This document shows positions 43,701 to 52,656 of a stretch of 64,000 nucleotides of DNA, in pieces. The translations under genes were made by a program, and so were the position numbers. The notes beneath the pieces are model-generated. The model did no database searches. It saw nothing but the letters and a program-made list of their open reading frames with translations, and had not been told where the DNA came from. How positions within the stretch are numbered: position 1 is the first letter of the stretch; each line of letters begins with the position of its first letter. Source of the DNA: Bifidobacterium mizhiense (GTDB lineage Bacteria > Actinomycetota > Actinomycetes > Actinomycetales > Bifidobacteriaceae); contig NZ_BPWE01000004.1 of NCBI RefSeq assembly GCF_020884755.1, positions 1 to 64,000 on the forward strand, in the 5' to 3' direction.

Positions 43701-44552
43701 GTGTTGAAGGTCGCGGTGCCCAATAAGGGCATGTTGTCCCAGCCCGCATGGAGGCTGCTGTCAGAGTCTGGCTACCGTCTGCGTTCCAACGATCGGCAAC
43801 TGGTGGTGGATGACGTCGACAACGACATTCAGCTCTTTTACTTAAGACCCAACGACATAGCGGTCTATGTCGGCTTGGGAACCATCGATCTGGGCATCAC
43901 CGGGCGTGATCTTCTGCTCAACTCCGGAACCCGGGCCGTCGAGGTCACGCAGTTGGGATTCGGTGCGTCCACCTTCAGATTCGCCGCTCCGGAAGCCAGT
44001 GCCATCAGCACCTTGCAGGACGTGGACGGCAAACGCATTGGCACCACCTTCGACCGGCTTCTTGAGGACTACCTGACCAGCAAGGGACTCAAGGCCGAAC
44101 TGATCCACTTGGACGGCGCAGTGGAGTCTTCGGTTCAGCTGGGGGTAGCCGACCTGATCGCCGATGTGGTCTCCACCGGCACCACCCTGCGTAATGCCGG
44201 GCTACGGGTCTTCGGCGATCCCATTTTGAAATCGGAAGGGATTCTCATCAGATCACCCCGTCTGGATCCAGACGATGAGCGGTTGGCGGTCATGTCCCGC
44301 AGGCTGGAGGGTGTGCTGACAGCCCGCCGCTATGTACTGATGGATTACGACATCCCGGTTGAGCGCGTGGCCATGGCCGTGGGCATCACACCAGGCTATG
44401 AGTCGCCGACAGTCTCCTCCCTGCACGACAAGCAGTGGGCCGCAGTCAGGGCCATGGTTCCCAGGGACCAGGTAAACAACCTCATGGATCGCCTTTATGG
44501 GATCGGTGCGCGTGCCATCCTTGTAACTGCCCTTCAAGCTTCTAGAATGTAG
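43701..44552 (+). CDS. hisG: ATP phosphoribosyltransferase (long form) HisG
   Basis: First and feedback-controlled step of histidine synthesis. [29 protein letters not shown] and [20 protein letters not shown] are typical; the C-terminal regulatory ACT-like domain ends [16 protein letters not shown]. 283 residues, the long form, so no HisZ is needed. The start is GTG 43701 behind AGGAGG. Confidence 0.96.
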   Translation: MLKVAVPNKGMLSQPAWRLLSESGYRLRSNDRQLVVDDVDNDIQLFYLRPNDIAVYVGLGTIDLGITGRDLLLNSGTRAVEVTQLGFGASTFRFAAPEASAISTLQDVDGKRIGTTFDRLLEDYLTSKGLKAELIHLDGAVESSVQLGVADLIADVVSTGTTLRNAGLRVFGDPILKSEGILIRSPRLDPDDERLAVMSRRLEGVLTARRYVLMDYDIPVERVAMAVGITPGYESPTVSSLHDKQWAAVRAMVPRDQVNNLMDRLYGIGARAILVTALQASRM

Positions 44553-44556
44553 TCGG

Positions 44557-45171
44557 ATGGCACTGATTGATCGAATTTCACGCAGCAGGTACAGCCCTGA
44601 GCCAAGGTCGGTAATTCTCACCGTACCCAATGTCATCAGCCTGCTTCGTATCCTATCCATACCGCTTATTGCCTATCTGGTCGCCAACCGGCATCTGATC
44701 ATTTCCTTGGTGGTCATGCTGATTTCGGCCCTTTCAGACGGTGTGGATGGAATCATTGCCCGCAGGTTCAACCAGGTCAGCAAGCTGGGGCAGATCCTTG
44801 ACCCGGTTGCCGATCGGCTGCTGATTCTCTGTTCCGTCCTTGCCCTGAGCATCGCCTCCATACTCCCATGGTGGCTTCTGGCCCTAGTCGGTGCCCGGGA
44901 TGTGCTCATGGGTCTGTTGGTTTTGGCGCTGGCCCAGCATGATTATGGCCCCTTGCCGGTGCACTTCGCTGGCAAGACCGGCACGGCCGTGCTCATGCTG
45001 GCCATACCGGCCCTGATTTTTGCGGATGTGGGCACTTCAGCCTTCTTCCGTTTCTTCCACCTGGTGGCTCTTGCGGCTGTCATCTGGGGGGTTGGCCTTT
45101 ACTGGCTGGCAGGGCTGATCTACGCACGCCAGGGCATCGGGCTGCTTCGTCAGGACCGCCATCATGACTGA
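44557..45171 (+). CDS. pgsA: CDP-alcohol phosphatidyltransferase (PgsA-like)
   Basis: Membrane enzyme that transfers a phosphatidyl group from CDP-diacylglycerol to an alcohol. The signature D-G-x2-A-R-x8-G-x3-D-x3-D is complete (DGIIARRFNQ through LDPVAD). 204 residues with several membrane helices. The gene heads the DUF881/sbp/garA/ftsR cluster just as Rv1822 (pgsA2) does in mycobacteria; which alcohol is used is not known. It overlaps the next gene by 8 bp. Confidence 0.9.
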   Translation: MALIDRISRSRYSPEPRSVILTVPNVISLLRILSIPLIAYLVANRHLIISLVVMLISALSDGVDGIIARRFNQVSKLGQILDPVADRLLILCSVLALSIASILPWWLLALVGARDVLMGLLVLALAQHDYGPLPVHFAGKTGTAVLMLAIPALIFADVGTSAFFRFFHLVALAAVIWGVGLYWLAGLIYARQGIGLLRQDRHHD

Positions 45172-46120
45172 ACCGCAGATGACCCCCCAATCCTTCCCTG
45201 TGCCGCCTGACCGTGCCTTGATTCACCGCCGGGCGGCTTTTTCGCATTCCAGCGCAGGTCTGGAACGCCACTATGTGGACCAGGAAAGCTCGGAGCCCGC
45301 CCAGGAATCCATGCGTCGGCGCATGGCTGATGAGTCTCTGAGGCTGATTGATGACCTGACCAACCGTCCCATGGATCCCATGTTCGAGGATGCCCGTCTG
45401 CTGCCTGCCGAGCGTAGATCGCCGCTGAGCATATGGGTCAACCGAATACTGGTCTTCGTCATTTGTGTGCTGGTCGGCCTGGCAGGCACGGGTATAGTGC
45501 AGGTGTTGCACCGGGACCCGCGTCAGAAGGTACGTGAGAAGCTCATCTCCCAGGTGGAGGCGGTCAGCAAGCGTGCCAACGATCTCAACGGTCAGATCTC
45601 GGATCTTAACGGCAACATTGATACGCTCTCGGCTCAAGAGGGCGGCCAGGGGCAGAGCAGTACGCAGACCGCTGACGATCTGACCAACGGCACCAGCAAG
45701 GTACAGGGGCAGGGCGTCGTCATCACCTTGGCCAACCCAATTGCCTCCAAAGATTCCCGGGAGAATGCTGATCAGATCAAATTGCTCACCGACCAGGACC
45801 TGCAGTGGTTCCTGACCAAGCTTTGGTCTGCGGGGGCCGAAGCCATCGCCATCAACGGCAATAGAATAGGAACACAGACATCAGTGCGTACGGCCGGTCA
45901 GACCATTTTGGTGGGGACCACATCGATCGAGTCACCCTATAAGATCGAAGCCATCGGCGATCAAGGTGCCTTGTCCGATCTGATGGTTCGTAGCGATCTG
46001 CAGGGCCGCCTGCGGGACCTGAAGAAGGCGAACATCACTGTCAATGTGGTCAAACAGCGACGCCTGAGTCTGAATGCAGTGAGTTTGCCCAATCTGTCCT
46101 ATGCCGGAAGGAGTCATTGA
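45164..46120 (+). CDS. DUF881 family membrane protein (first copy)
   Basis: A cytoplasmic N-terminal stretch of about 90 residues, one membrane helix (ILVFVICVLVGLAGTGIV), a short coiled-coil (LISQVEAVSKRANDLNGQIS) and the extracellular DUF881 domain (GQGVVITLANPI, SAGAEAIAINGNRI, ILVGTTSIESPYKIEAIGD). Corresponds to Rv1823 by order. The family is linked with cell division and envelope genes, but the activity is unknown. It overlaps the pgsA-like gene by 8 bp. Confidence 0.9.
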   Translation: MTEPQMTPQSFPVPPDRALIHRRAAFSHSSAGLERHYVDQESSEPAQESMRRRMADESLRLIDDLTNRPMDPMFEDARLLPAERRSPLSIWVNRILVFVICVLVGLAGTGIVQVLHRDPRQKVREKLISQVEAVSKRANDLNGQISDLNGNIDTLSAQEGGQGQSSTQTADDLTNGTSKVQGQGVVITLANPIASKDSRENADQIKLLTDQDLQWFLTKLWSAGAEAIAINGNRIGTQTSVRTAGQTILVGTTSIESPYKIEAIGDQGALSDLMVRSDLQGRLRDLKKANITVNVVKQRRLSLNAVSLPNLSYAGRSH

Positions 46121-46121
46121 C

Positions 46122-46454
46122 ATGTCGGCAATTCTCGGCCTGATCCTAGGCGTGGTGGCGGGCATCTTCCTGAAGCCCGACATTCCCATTGTCCTGCAGC
46201 CTTATTTGCCCATCATGGTGGTGGCCGCCCTGGATGCCCTGATGGGCGCGGTCCGCTCCTACTTCGAACGCAGCTTCTCGGACCGGGTCTTCGTGGTCTC
46301 CTTCATCTCCAATGTGATCACGGCTACACTTCTGGTCTTCCTGGGCAACCAGTTGGGCGTTGGTTCTCAGCTGTCTACGGCCGTCATTGTGGTGCTGGGC
46401 ATCCGCATCTTCTCCAACGTCTCCGCTATTCGACGGTTCATTTTCAAGGGGTGA
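46122..46454 (+). CDS. sbp: Small basic protein, DUF1290 (Sbp)
   Basis: 110 residues with three hydrophobic segments (ILGLILGVVAGIFL, YLPIMVVAALDALMGAVRSY, VISNVITATLL-like region). It lies between the two DUF881 genes, the classic Sbp position. In Bacillus and in the Rv1824 cluster its gene is near division genes. AAGGAG lies 8 bp before ATG 46122; the earlier in-frame ATG 46101 overlaps DUF881 and is not needed. Confidence 0.92.
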   Translation: MSAILGLILGVVAGIFLKPDIPIVLQPYLPIMVVAALDALMGAVRSYFERSFSDRVFVVSFISNVITATLLVFLGNQLGVGSQLSTAVIVVLGIRIFSNVSAIRRFIFKG

Positions 46455-46458
46455 GCAT

Positions 46459-47292
46459 ATGAGACACACCCTGAGGAAGAAGCGCGATGAGGGAATGCCC
46501 AAGAGCATTCCGCCTAGGAGGCCTGGACGGGTCAGGGCTCCGGCCGACGACACGCAGACCGGTGCTTTTCCGGTGGTTCGCCGTCGGCCTCTGCGCACCC
46601 TTAATTCCAACGCCACCAGGGTCAGGCTGGTTACCAGCGTCCTGGTGGCCCTGATGTGCGCCCTGTTGGGCTTTGGTTATGCGGTCCAGGTGCATAATAA
46701 CCAGTCCTCCTACCAGAGTCTGTCCGAGGAGGAGCTGGTACGGGTGCTGGATGAGACCAGCAACCAGGTCGACAAGCTGGAGGAGCGCAAGAGCCAGCTC
46801 AACCAGCAGCTGACCTCCATCAAGTCCGCCGCCGACAAGCAAAAGGAAGCCGCCCGCATAGCCCAGCAGAATGAGCAGAGCAGCGGTATCCTGGCCGGAC
46901 GTCTGCCTGCACAAGGCAGGGGAGTGGTGGTGACAGTCACCGAAGACAGTGATCGGGTGGATGCTTCTACCATGTTCAATCTGATCGAAGAGCTGCGCAA
47001 CGCCGGCGCCGAAGTCATATCCTTCAATGATGTCCGGGTGGTTACCAGTACTTATCTGTTGGACACCCGCACCGGCCTGCAATGTGACCACGCCAAGCTG
47101 CGCAGCCCCTACGTTGTCAAAGCAATTGGGGATCCGGACAGCCTGCAGAATGCCGTCCAGATCGCCGGGGGAGTGGGTTCGCGGATCAAGGTGCAGTTCC
47201 ATGCGACCGTATCCGTGGAGCAGTCGAATAGTGTCAGAATCGACCAGGTTCGACGCGTGCAGGACTACCAGTATGCAAAGCCTGTAGAATAG
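46459..47292 (+). CDS. DUF881 family membrane protein (second copy)
   Basis: A basic, Pro/Arg-rich cytoplasmic head, one membrane helix (LVTSVLVALMCALLGFGYAV), a coiled-coil (LDETSNQVDKLEERKSQLNQ) and the DUF881 domain (GRGVVVTVTEDSDRVD, LRNAGAEVISFNDVRVV). 277 residues. Corresponds to Rv1825. The two DUF881 proteins differ in length of the N-terminal head but share the domain. Confidence 0.9.
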   Translation: MRHTLRKKRDEGMPKSIPPRRPGRVRAPADDTQTGAFPVVRRRPLRTLNSNATRVRLVTSVLVALMCALLGFGYAVQVHNNQSSYQSLSEEELVRVLDETSNQVDKLEERKSQLNQQLTSIKSAADKQKEAARIAQQNEQSSGILAGRLPAQGRGVVVTVTEDSDRVDASTMFNLIEELRNAGAEVISFNDVRVVTSTYLLDTRTGLQCDHAKLRSPYVVKAIGDPDSLQNAVQIAGGVGSRIKVQFHATVSVEQSNSVRIDQVRRVQDYQYAKPVE

Positions 47293-47298
47293 GCAATT

Positions 47299-47742
47299 AT
47301 GACAGATCCTATTCCCACTGCGGGCGAGACGACCATCATCGGCATGCCGGCCCTGAACATTCCAGTCACCTCCAACGGTGACCGTCCACTGACCAAGGAC
47401 GACTTGGAGACCATGGCTCGATTGCCTGAGGGTACAGCCCTGCTGATCTCTACCAGGGGAGCGGTGTCAGGATCGCGCTATCTGTTGGACGAGGATCAGG
47501 TCAGCGTGGGTCGTGATCCGAAGGCGGACATTCTGTTGGACGATTCCACAGTCTCCCGGGCGCACGCCATATTCGTGCGGACTGACCATGGTTTTCGGGT
47601 CGAGGATACTGGCAGCCTCAACGGCACCTATGTCAACCGCGAACGCGTGGACCAGGCCGACCTGCACAATGGCGACGAGATCATGATCGGCAAGTTCAGG
47701 TTGGTCTACTTCGATAATCGGGCAGTCATCGCCAAGAACTGA
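47299..47742 (+). CDS. garA: FHA-domain signalling protein, GarA/OdhI type
   Basis: 147 residues. The N-terminal segment holds GETTII, corresponding to the phosphorylated ETT motif of GarA and OdhI (here T11, T12). The FHA domain follows: VSVGRDPKADILLDDSTVSR, AHAIFV, DTGSLNGTYVNRERV, IMIGKFRLVYF. In mycobacteria and corynebacteria this protein, when not phosphorylated, inhibits 2-oxoglutarate dehydrogenase and affects glutamate enzymes. Bifidobacteria are known to lack 2-oxoglutarate dehydrogenase, so the target here is open. Possible -10 TAGAAT lies 8 bp before the ATG. Confidence 0.93.
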   Translation: MTDPIPTAGETTIIGMPALNIPVTSNGDRPLTKDDLETMARLPEGTALLISTRGAVSGSRYLLDEDQVSVGRDPKADILLDDSTVSRAHAIFVRTDHGFRVEDTGSLNGTYVNRERVDQADLHNGDEIMIGKFRLVYFDNRAVIAKN

Positions 47743-47755
47743 CAGGGGGCATGAC

Positions 47756-48352
47756 ATGGCCGGTCAGATGCCGACGCTGGTACAGGGTGAACTCTTTTCT
47801 CCTGAGCAGGCTGAGGGCACGACCCGGGGCTACCGGGGAACGGTCGCGGCCAAGGTGGCCGGCATCACCTATCGGCAGCTGGATTATTGGGCTCGCAAAA
47901 GGATTGTAGAGCCGTCAATCAAAGCCTCACACGGGTCAGGCTCCCGCAGGCTCTACTCCTTCAAGGATGTGGTTATCCTGGCTGTCCTCAAGCGTCTCTT
48001 GGATGCCGGTGTCAATTTGGTCAATGCCACGAATACGGTGAACTATCTCGAGCGTCGAACTGTTGGTCAACTCGAGCATGTAACGGTGGTCTGCGATGGT
48101 GATCAGGTCACCGAATGTTCAGGACCTGATCAGGTCTTTGCGCTGATGCAGTCCGGGCGTGCCGTTTTTGCCATCTCTGTGGGTGCTATCTGGCATCGCA
48201 TGGATCTTGAGCTGCAGACCTGTGATCATGTGGATTTGACTACCGGACAGCTGACCCCGGGTCTGCCTGAGCGCCCTATCGACGAGCTGACGGCTATGCA
48301 TCTGCGTCAACGCCTGGAGCAGCAGCACGAGCAGCGTCAGCGGGCTGCATGA
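47756..48352 (+). CDS. ftsR: MerR-family regulator, FtsR-like
   Basis: 198 residues with a MerR-type winged helix (GITYRQLDYWARKRIVEPSI, RRLYSFKDVVILAVLKRLLD) and a C-terminal effector-like domain. The order DUF881-sbp-DUF881-garA-MerR matches Rv1823-Rv1828; the corynebacterial FtsR at this position activates ftsZ. GGGGGC lies before ATG 47756, 13 bp after the FHA stop. Confidence 0.88.
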   Translation: MAGQMPTLVQGELFSPEQAEGTTRGYRGTVAAKVAGITYRQLDYWARKRIVEPSIKASHGSGSRRLYSFKDVVILAVLKRLLDAGVNLVNATNTVNYLERRTVGQLEHVTVVCDGDQVTECSGPDQVFALMQSGRAVFAISVGAIWHRMDLELQTCDHVDLTTGQLTPGLPERPIDELTAMHLRQRLEQQHEQRQRAA

Positions 48353-48520
48353 TTGTCGCGTTGGAAGCCGAAAGAGGGGAGAAAAACAATAAGTGATTTG
48401 ACATAACGTACATTATCGGCTTACTAGGTCACGATTCGATTTTGCGTTTTCCGTTGATTTCATGGTTGCTCGGTTGTGGCCAATTTGGTGAGGTTGCAAT
48501 AGCATCACTCACAAATTATA

Positions 48521-48550
48521 AGGGTCACCCGGATGATCTCGGGTGACCCT
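48521..48550 (-). terminator. Terminator hairpin of the rbpA-HAD transcript
   Basis: AGGGTCACCCG (48521-48531) pairs with CGGGTGACCCT (48540-48550). It lies 27 bp behind the HAD gene on the minus strand, followed there by TATAATTT. It may also stop plus-strand transcripts of ftsR. Confidence 0.7.
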
Positions 48551-48577
48551 AAAAGAGACGATACAGTTCTGGCCGAC

Positions 48578-49309
48578 TCAGTGCTGATTCTGATTGTTGG
48601 CGAAGTAATCCTCGGCAGCCTGGCACAATTGGTCGACTTGGTTGATGACTCGATAACAGCCGTGAGATTCGAGTTCTCCGGGCTCAGCATAGCCCCAGCC
48701 GCATCCCAGACAGTCCAGGCCGGTTTCCAGCGCACCATCGGCATCAGTCCAGCGGTCGCCGACCATAAGGGCACGGTCGCCGCCTTTATCGTCAAAGCCA
48801 AGCTGTTGCAGAGCGTGGCTGATGACCTGGGCCTTGGTGATCCTCGTGGAGTCCTTGCTGGCGCCATAGACGCCATCTACCAGTGGCGTCAGTCCGAAGT
48901 GGTCACATACCGGCTGAGCCTGGTACTCGGGTTTGCAGGTGGCCACGGCCAAGGTCAGACCTTGCTCATGCATACGATTCAGCTGTTCGGGGATGCCGTC
49001 AAAGACCGTAGCGAGCAGACGTCCAGGGATGTGTTGTCCAGGATGGTCCGGATCATCAAATGCCGCTATCTCGCTGTAATAGCGCCGGTAAATCTGGACG
49101 CCCTTATCGATGTCTTCTTCTCTGATGCCGTTGCGGCGCAGGGATACTTCAACGGCAGGGCCTATGAATCGGCGAAGCTCGCTTTCATCGGGCACAGGAT
49201 GACCAAGCTCTTTGAAAGTTTGCACTACGGAGGCGATAATGCCTGGATGCGAGGCGGTCAGGGTGCCGTCCAGATCCAGCAGAACCAGACGGCGCGGTGA
49301 TTTACTCAT
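48578..49309 (-). CDS. HAD-superfamily phosphatase (phosphoglycolate phosphatase-like)
   Basis: 243 residues. Motif I LVLLDLDGTLTASHPG with the nucleophilic Asp, motif II AVATCK (normally S/T), motif III Lys in TKAQVISHAL and motif IV MVGDRWTDADGA are present; a helical cap lies between. Substrate unknown; the pattern suits small phosphate esters. The start ATG 49309 overlaps the rbpA stop by 8 bp, so the two are translationally coupled. Confidence 0.85.
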   Translation of the reverse strand: MSKSPRRLVLLDLDGTLTASHPGIIASVVQTFKELGHPVPDESELRRFIGPAVEVSLRRNGIREEDIDKGVQIYRRYYSEIAAFDDPDHPGQHIPGRLLATVFDGIPEQLNRMHEQGLTLAVATCKPEYQAQPVCDHFGLTPLVDGVYGASKDSTRITKAQVISHALQQLGFDDKGGDRALMVGDRWTDADGALETGLDCLGCGWGYAEPGELESHGCYRVINQVDQLCQAAEDYFANNQNQH

Positions 49310-49649
49310 AGTCGGGGAACCATCCTTCACGGTGCATTTTCAGACGCTTGTCAAGCACTGCCTTGAGCTCATCTTCCGACCGGCGCTCCAGCAGCATGTC
49401 CCAGTGGGTCCTGGTCGGTTTGCCGGTCTTGCCGGACTCCTGCTCGTCATGTCCTTCAAGGTGAGCAATCTGCCCGCAGCGGCACTCCCACTCCTGCGGC
49501 ACCTCAGCGCCTTCAGCCAAGGGCAGGATAGTCCGATGGCCCTTGGGGCAGACATAGGCGACCTCGCTGCGTGCAGCAAAATCCACATTCTGATCGGATT
49601 CCAGGGACTTCGCCCCAATACTCATGCCGCGAAGACTGCGCTCTGCCAT
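49302..49649 (-). CDS. rbpA: RNA polymerase-binding protein RbpA
   Basis: Actinobacterial general transcription factor that stabilises open complexes of sigma-A type holoenzymes. MAERSLRGMSIGAKSLESD, CPKGHRTILPLAEGAEVP, WECRCGQ and ARTHWDMLLERRSEDEL are highly characteristic (here PTRTHWDML). The four Cys/His positions of the core domain include CPKGH and CRCG. 115 residues. It leads a two-gene transcript with a HAD phosphatase. Confidence 0.96.
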   Translation of the reverse strand: MAERSLRGMSIGAKSLESDQNVDFAARSEVAYVCPKGHRTILPLAEGAEVPQEWECRCGQIAHLEGHDEQESGKTGKPTRTHWDMLLERRSEDELKAVLDKRLKMHREGWFPDYE

Positions 49650-49733
49650 GATTCCTCCATACTCGTGTCCGTCACTGCCTCCAAGCTACAGAACAGTGTT
49701 GACCTGATACTTATTCCCGGATTGGGCCCGTGT

Positions 49734-52298
49734 TCACTCCACGCCTGTATAAGCCACAATGCCGCGATTGACCTGGTCTGCGGCGATGCTGGCAGTCCTG
49801 GCCAGGTGGTGCCCTCCCCTGCCTAGATAGGGCTCCACTTGGACGATCTGCGTGAGCACATCGGACAGACGCTTGGCGTTGCGCACGAAGTCCCCCGCCG
49901 TCAGATCGCTGTCACGCAGGATGGTGGTCAGCGAGTCACCGCAGGCCCAATCGTAGATGGTCGGCCCCAAGCCAAAGTCGAGTTCCGGGGGCAACTCCAA
50001 TCCAGCCTGGTCGCAGCGCTCCTGTACCTGAGACCACTGACGTTTCATATCCTCCATGGCGTCAACCAGCCTGGGAGCTCGATACCCGGCCCTCTCCCCC
50101 GGCTGCTCCCCTACCCCACGGCGGGATTCGTAGACCAGCCCGGAGACGGCCGCTGCAAGTTCAGCGGGCTCCAGATCGTTGAGGATGCCACGATCCAGGA
50201 TCTCGGCAAGGCTCAGATCCTGCTCGCTGTAAATGCGCCGAAGCAGCTGCCCTTTCCGGGTCAGTCGGCAGTCGTCAGGATCCACGGGCCGTGTGTAGCG
50301 CAGGTCGGCCAGAATCTGGCAAATCCTGTCGAACTGGCGTGAAACTGACCCTGTCTTGGACTCGTACTGTTCCCGGGTGCGCTGCAGCTCCTTGTCCATG
50401 CGGATCCACCGGTTCCCCCAGCGCAGGTGTTTGGGCAGATCCGGGCACTGGCGACAGGGATGGTTGCGCTCCTGCTCGCGCAGCTGATCGATGTGCCGGT
50501 CAAGATCTCGGAATGCCCGATCGCGGGCTTTTTCACTGGTGAACCTCTGCCGCTTCAGGCGGCGGCGATCGTTCTTCTGGGCTGATGAGAGGGCTGCGCG
50601 AATGCGCATGAACTCGATCAGATCGCCACGGCTGCACTGGGCAGCCTTCCGGTAGTCCTCCAGACCGTTGGTCAGAGTCTCGATGCGTTCCTCCAGCTCC
50701 GAAGCTGATCGGTTGGCTTCCCACTGGGCAAAGGAGTGGTCCAGGGTATCCCGAGCACGCGTATAGCTGGATGAGTTGAGCAGGTTGACAGCCATGTTGA
50801 AGGTGGGCCGGAAGCTGGAGTGCAGCGGGTAGACCCTCCTGCTGGACAGGGCGGCCATGGTCTTGGGACTGAAGTCCCGGTGATCGACCACTACTACATG
50901 GCCGATGTCATCAATGCCGCGCCGGCCGGCCCGACCGGTCAACTGGGTGAACTCGCCGGGGGTCAGAGCTACATGGCCGGTGCCGTCGAACTTCTCCAAC
51001 TTCTCCACCACGACACAGCGGGCGGGCATGTTGATGCCCAGGGCCAAAGTCTCGGTGGCGAAGACCACCTTAAGCAGTCCGAGTTCGAACAGATGTTCGA
51101 CTATCTGTCGGAAGAGGGTGACCGCGCCAGCATGATGGGCGGCGAAGCCCTGCTCCAGAGCAAAGCGGAACTGGGAGAATCCCAGCGCTTTGAGATCCTC
51201 CTTGCTGAGCTGGCCGGCCGCCATGGAGTCCACGATGTGCCGTATGCGGCGGGCCTCTTCGTCGGTGGTCAGCTGTAGTCCTGCCCGGAGGCACTGCTGG
51301 ACGGCCTGGTCGCAGCCGGTGCGGGAGAAGATGAAGTAGATGCCAGGCAGCATGTCCATGAAGTCCAGCTCGTCGACCACGTCGGCCCGGCTTGGACGAT
51401 ACCTCTCCCCCATCCGTCGCTCCGGCCTGCCGCCACGGCCATGGCGATGGTGATGCCCCTTGTTGCGGGCCTGGATGCGCTCCTGTCCGGCCTTGTCCAG
51501 CTGGGCCAGACGGGAGACCAGACGCGGGTTGATCTTTGGGGTCTGCCGTCCTGAGCCGTCGTGCCGATACAGATCCAGGATCTCTGGCTCGGTGTGTCTG
51601 TCGGCCTGGACCAGGACATGCTGCTCCAGCGGCACGGGCCTGCGCTCGGAGACCACTAGATGGGTGCGTCCGCGCACCGAGGAGATCCAGTCGGAGAATT
51701 CCTCCACGTTGGACACGGTGGCTGACAGTCCCACAATGCGGGTGGATGCCGGCAGGTGGATGATTACCTCCTCCCAGACGGGCCCCCGGAAGCGGTCGGC
51801 CAGATAGTGGACCTCGTCCAGGATTACGTACTTCAGGGCAGTCAGGGTCGAGGACTGCTCATAGAGCATGTTGCGCAGGACCTCGGTGGTCATGACCACG
51901 ATGTCCGCCTCGGAGTTGATGGAGGTGTCGCCGGTCAGCAGCCCCACCCGATCCTCCCCGTAACGGTCGACCAGGTCATGGTATTTCTGGTTGCTCAGGG
52001 CCTTGATGGGGGTGGTGTAGAAGGTCTTGACGTTCTGTTCCTGGGCCAAAAATACCGCGAAGTCGGCCACAATGGTCTTGCCGGCGCCGGTCGGAGCGGC
52101 CACCAGGACGTTGTCGCCGTCCTCCAGGGCAGTGATCGCCTCCAGCTGGAAGTCATCCAGTGGGAAGGGCAACTTGGACTGAAAACGTGCGGGAGCACCG
52201 GTCATTCGTTTACGGTGACGACTGAAACGGGCGTAGCGTTCCGCCGGCCCCGGTTCGGATGTTGGTGAATCCTGTCCGTGGTGACGATGACCTGACAT
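49734..52298 (-). CDS. helY: HelY/Ski2-like DEAD-box RNA helicase
   Basis: An 854-residue superfamily-2 helicase of the Mtr4/Ski2 type. The motifs are: Walker A APTGAGKTIVADFA, Ia TTPIKALSNQKY, II DEVHY, III GLSATVSN, and VI QLTGRAGRRG. A low-complexity His/Arg segment (GHHHRHGRGGRPERRMGERY) precedes motif IV, and a C-terminal Cys/Arg region resembles the Ski2 arch. Actinobacterial HelY lies downstream of pafBC-tatAC, as here. TTGGAGGAAC precedes ATG 52298; a longer in-frame start at 52394 would run into the next gene. Confidence 0.92.
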   Translation of the reverse strand: MSGHRHHGQDSPTSEPGPAERYARFSRHRKRMTGAPARFQSKLPFPLDDFQLEAITALEDGDNVLVAAPTGAGKTIVADFAVFLAQEQNVKTFYTTPIKALSNQKYHDLVDRYGEDRVGLLTGDTSINSEADIVVMTTEVLRNMLYEQSSTLTALKYVILDEVHYLADRFRGPVWEEVIIHLPASTRIVGLSATVSNVEEFSDWISSVRGRTHLVVSERRPVPLEQHVLVQADRHTEPEILDLYRHDGSGRQTPKINPRLVSRLAQLDKAGQERIQARNKGHHHRHGRGGRPERRMGERYRPSRADVVDELDFMDMLPGIYFIFSRTGCDQAVQQCLRAGLQLTTDEEARRIRHIVDSMAAGQLSKEDLKALGFSQFRFALEQGFAAHHAGAVTLFRQIVEHLFELGLLKVVFATETLALGINMPARCVVVEKLEKFDGTGHVALTPGEFTQLTGRAGRRGIDDIGHVVVVDHRDFSPKTMAALSSRRVYPLHSSFRPTFNMAVNLLNSSSYTRARDTLDHSFAQWEANRSASELEERIETLTNGLEDYRKAAQCSRGDLIEFMRIRAALSSAQKNDRRRLKRQRFTSEKARDRAFRDLDRHIDQLREQERNHPCRQCPDLPKHLRWGNRWIRMDKELQRTREQYESKTGSVSRQFDRICQILADLRYTRPVDPDDCRLTRKGQLLRRIYSEQDLSLAEILDRGILNDLEPAELAAAVSGLVYESRRGVGEQPGERAGYRAPRLVDAMEDMKRQWSQVQERCDQAGLELPPELDFGLGPTIYDWACGDSLTTILRDSDLTAGDFVRNAKRLSDVLTQIVQVEPYLGRGGHHLARTASIAADQVNRGIVAYTGVE

Positions 52299-52311
52299 GT
52301 TCCTCCAAGAA

Positions 52312-52635
52312 CTACTTATTGAACTGCTTCCACCGCCGCCAGATGCGGCCGTGGTTCCTCCTGCGCTGCTCCTTGCGTTGCAGGACCAGGGCATGGGCCT
52401 GGCTGTATCGCTCGGTTGACTGTGACAGGGGCAGGGCGAAGGCCGGGCCCTCAGTCCTATCCGTTGCCTGGGCCTGCCCCGCCGCCGGAGGTTGCGGCAT
52501 ATGGCGGTTCAAATCGTCCGAGACCCGCCCTATGGAGCGGCTGGCTGCCATGGCGTGACGGATGGCGTAGACGGCTCCGCCGATCAGCATGGCCAGCATG
52601 AAGATCACCAGAAGGATCCAGATCCATCCAGGCAT
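52312..52635 (-). CDS. Small single-span membrane protein between pafBC and helY
   Basis: 107 residues: a strongly hydrophobic helix at once from the N-terminus (WIWILLVIFMLAMLIGGAVY) followed by a cytoplasmic part rich in Gln, Arg and Ser (HMPQPPAAGQAQATDR, LQRKEQRRRNHGRIWRRWKQ). It lies where mycobacteria carry tatA and tatC. TatA also has an N-terminal helix and a charged tail, but the Gly-Phe-containing hinge and amphipathic helix are not seen. Function unknown. Confidence 0.75.
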   Translation of the reverse strand: MPGWIWILLVIFMLAMLIGGAVYAIRHAMAASRSIGRVSDDLNRHMPQPPAAGQAQATDRTEGPAFALPLSQSTERYSQAHALVLQRKEQRRRNHGRIWRRWKQFNK

Positions 52636-52656
52636 GGAACTCCTCTCCGACCGGGA

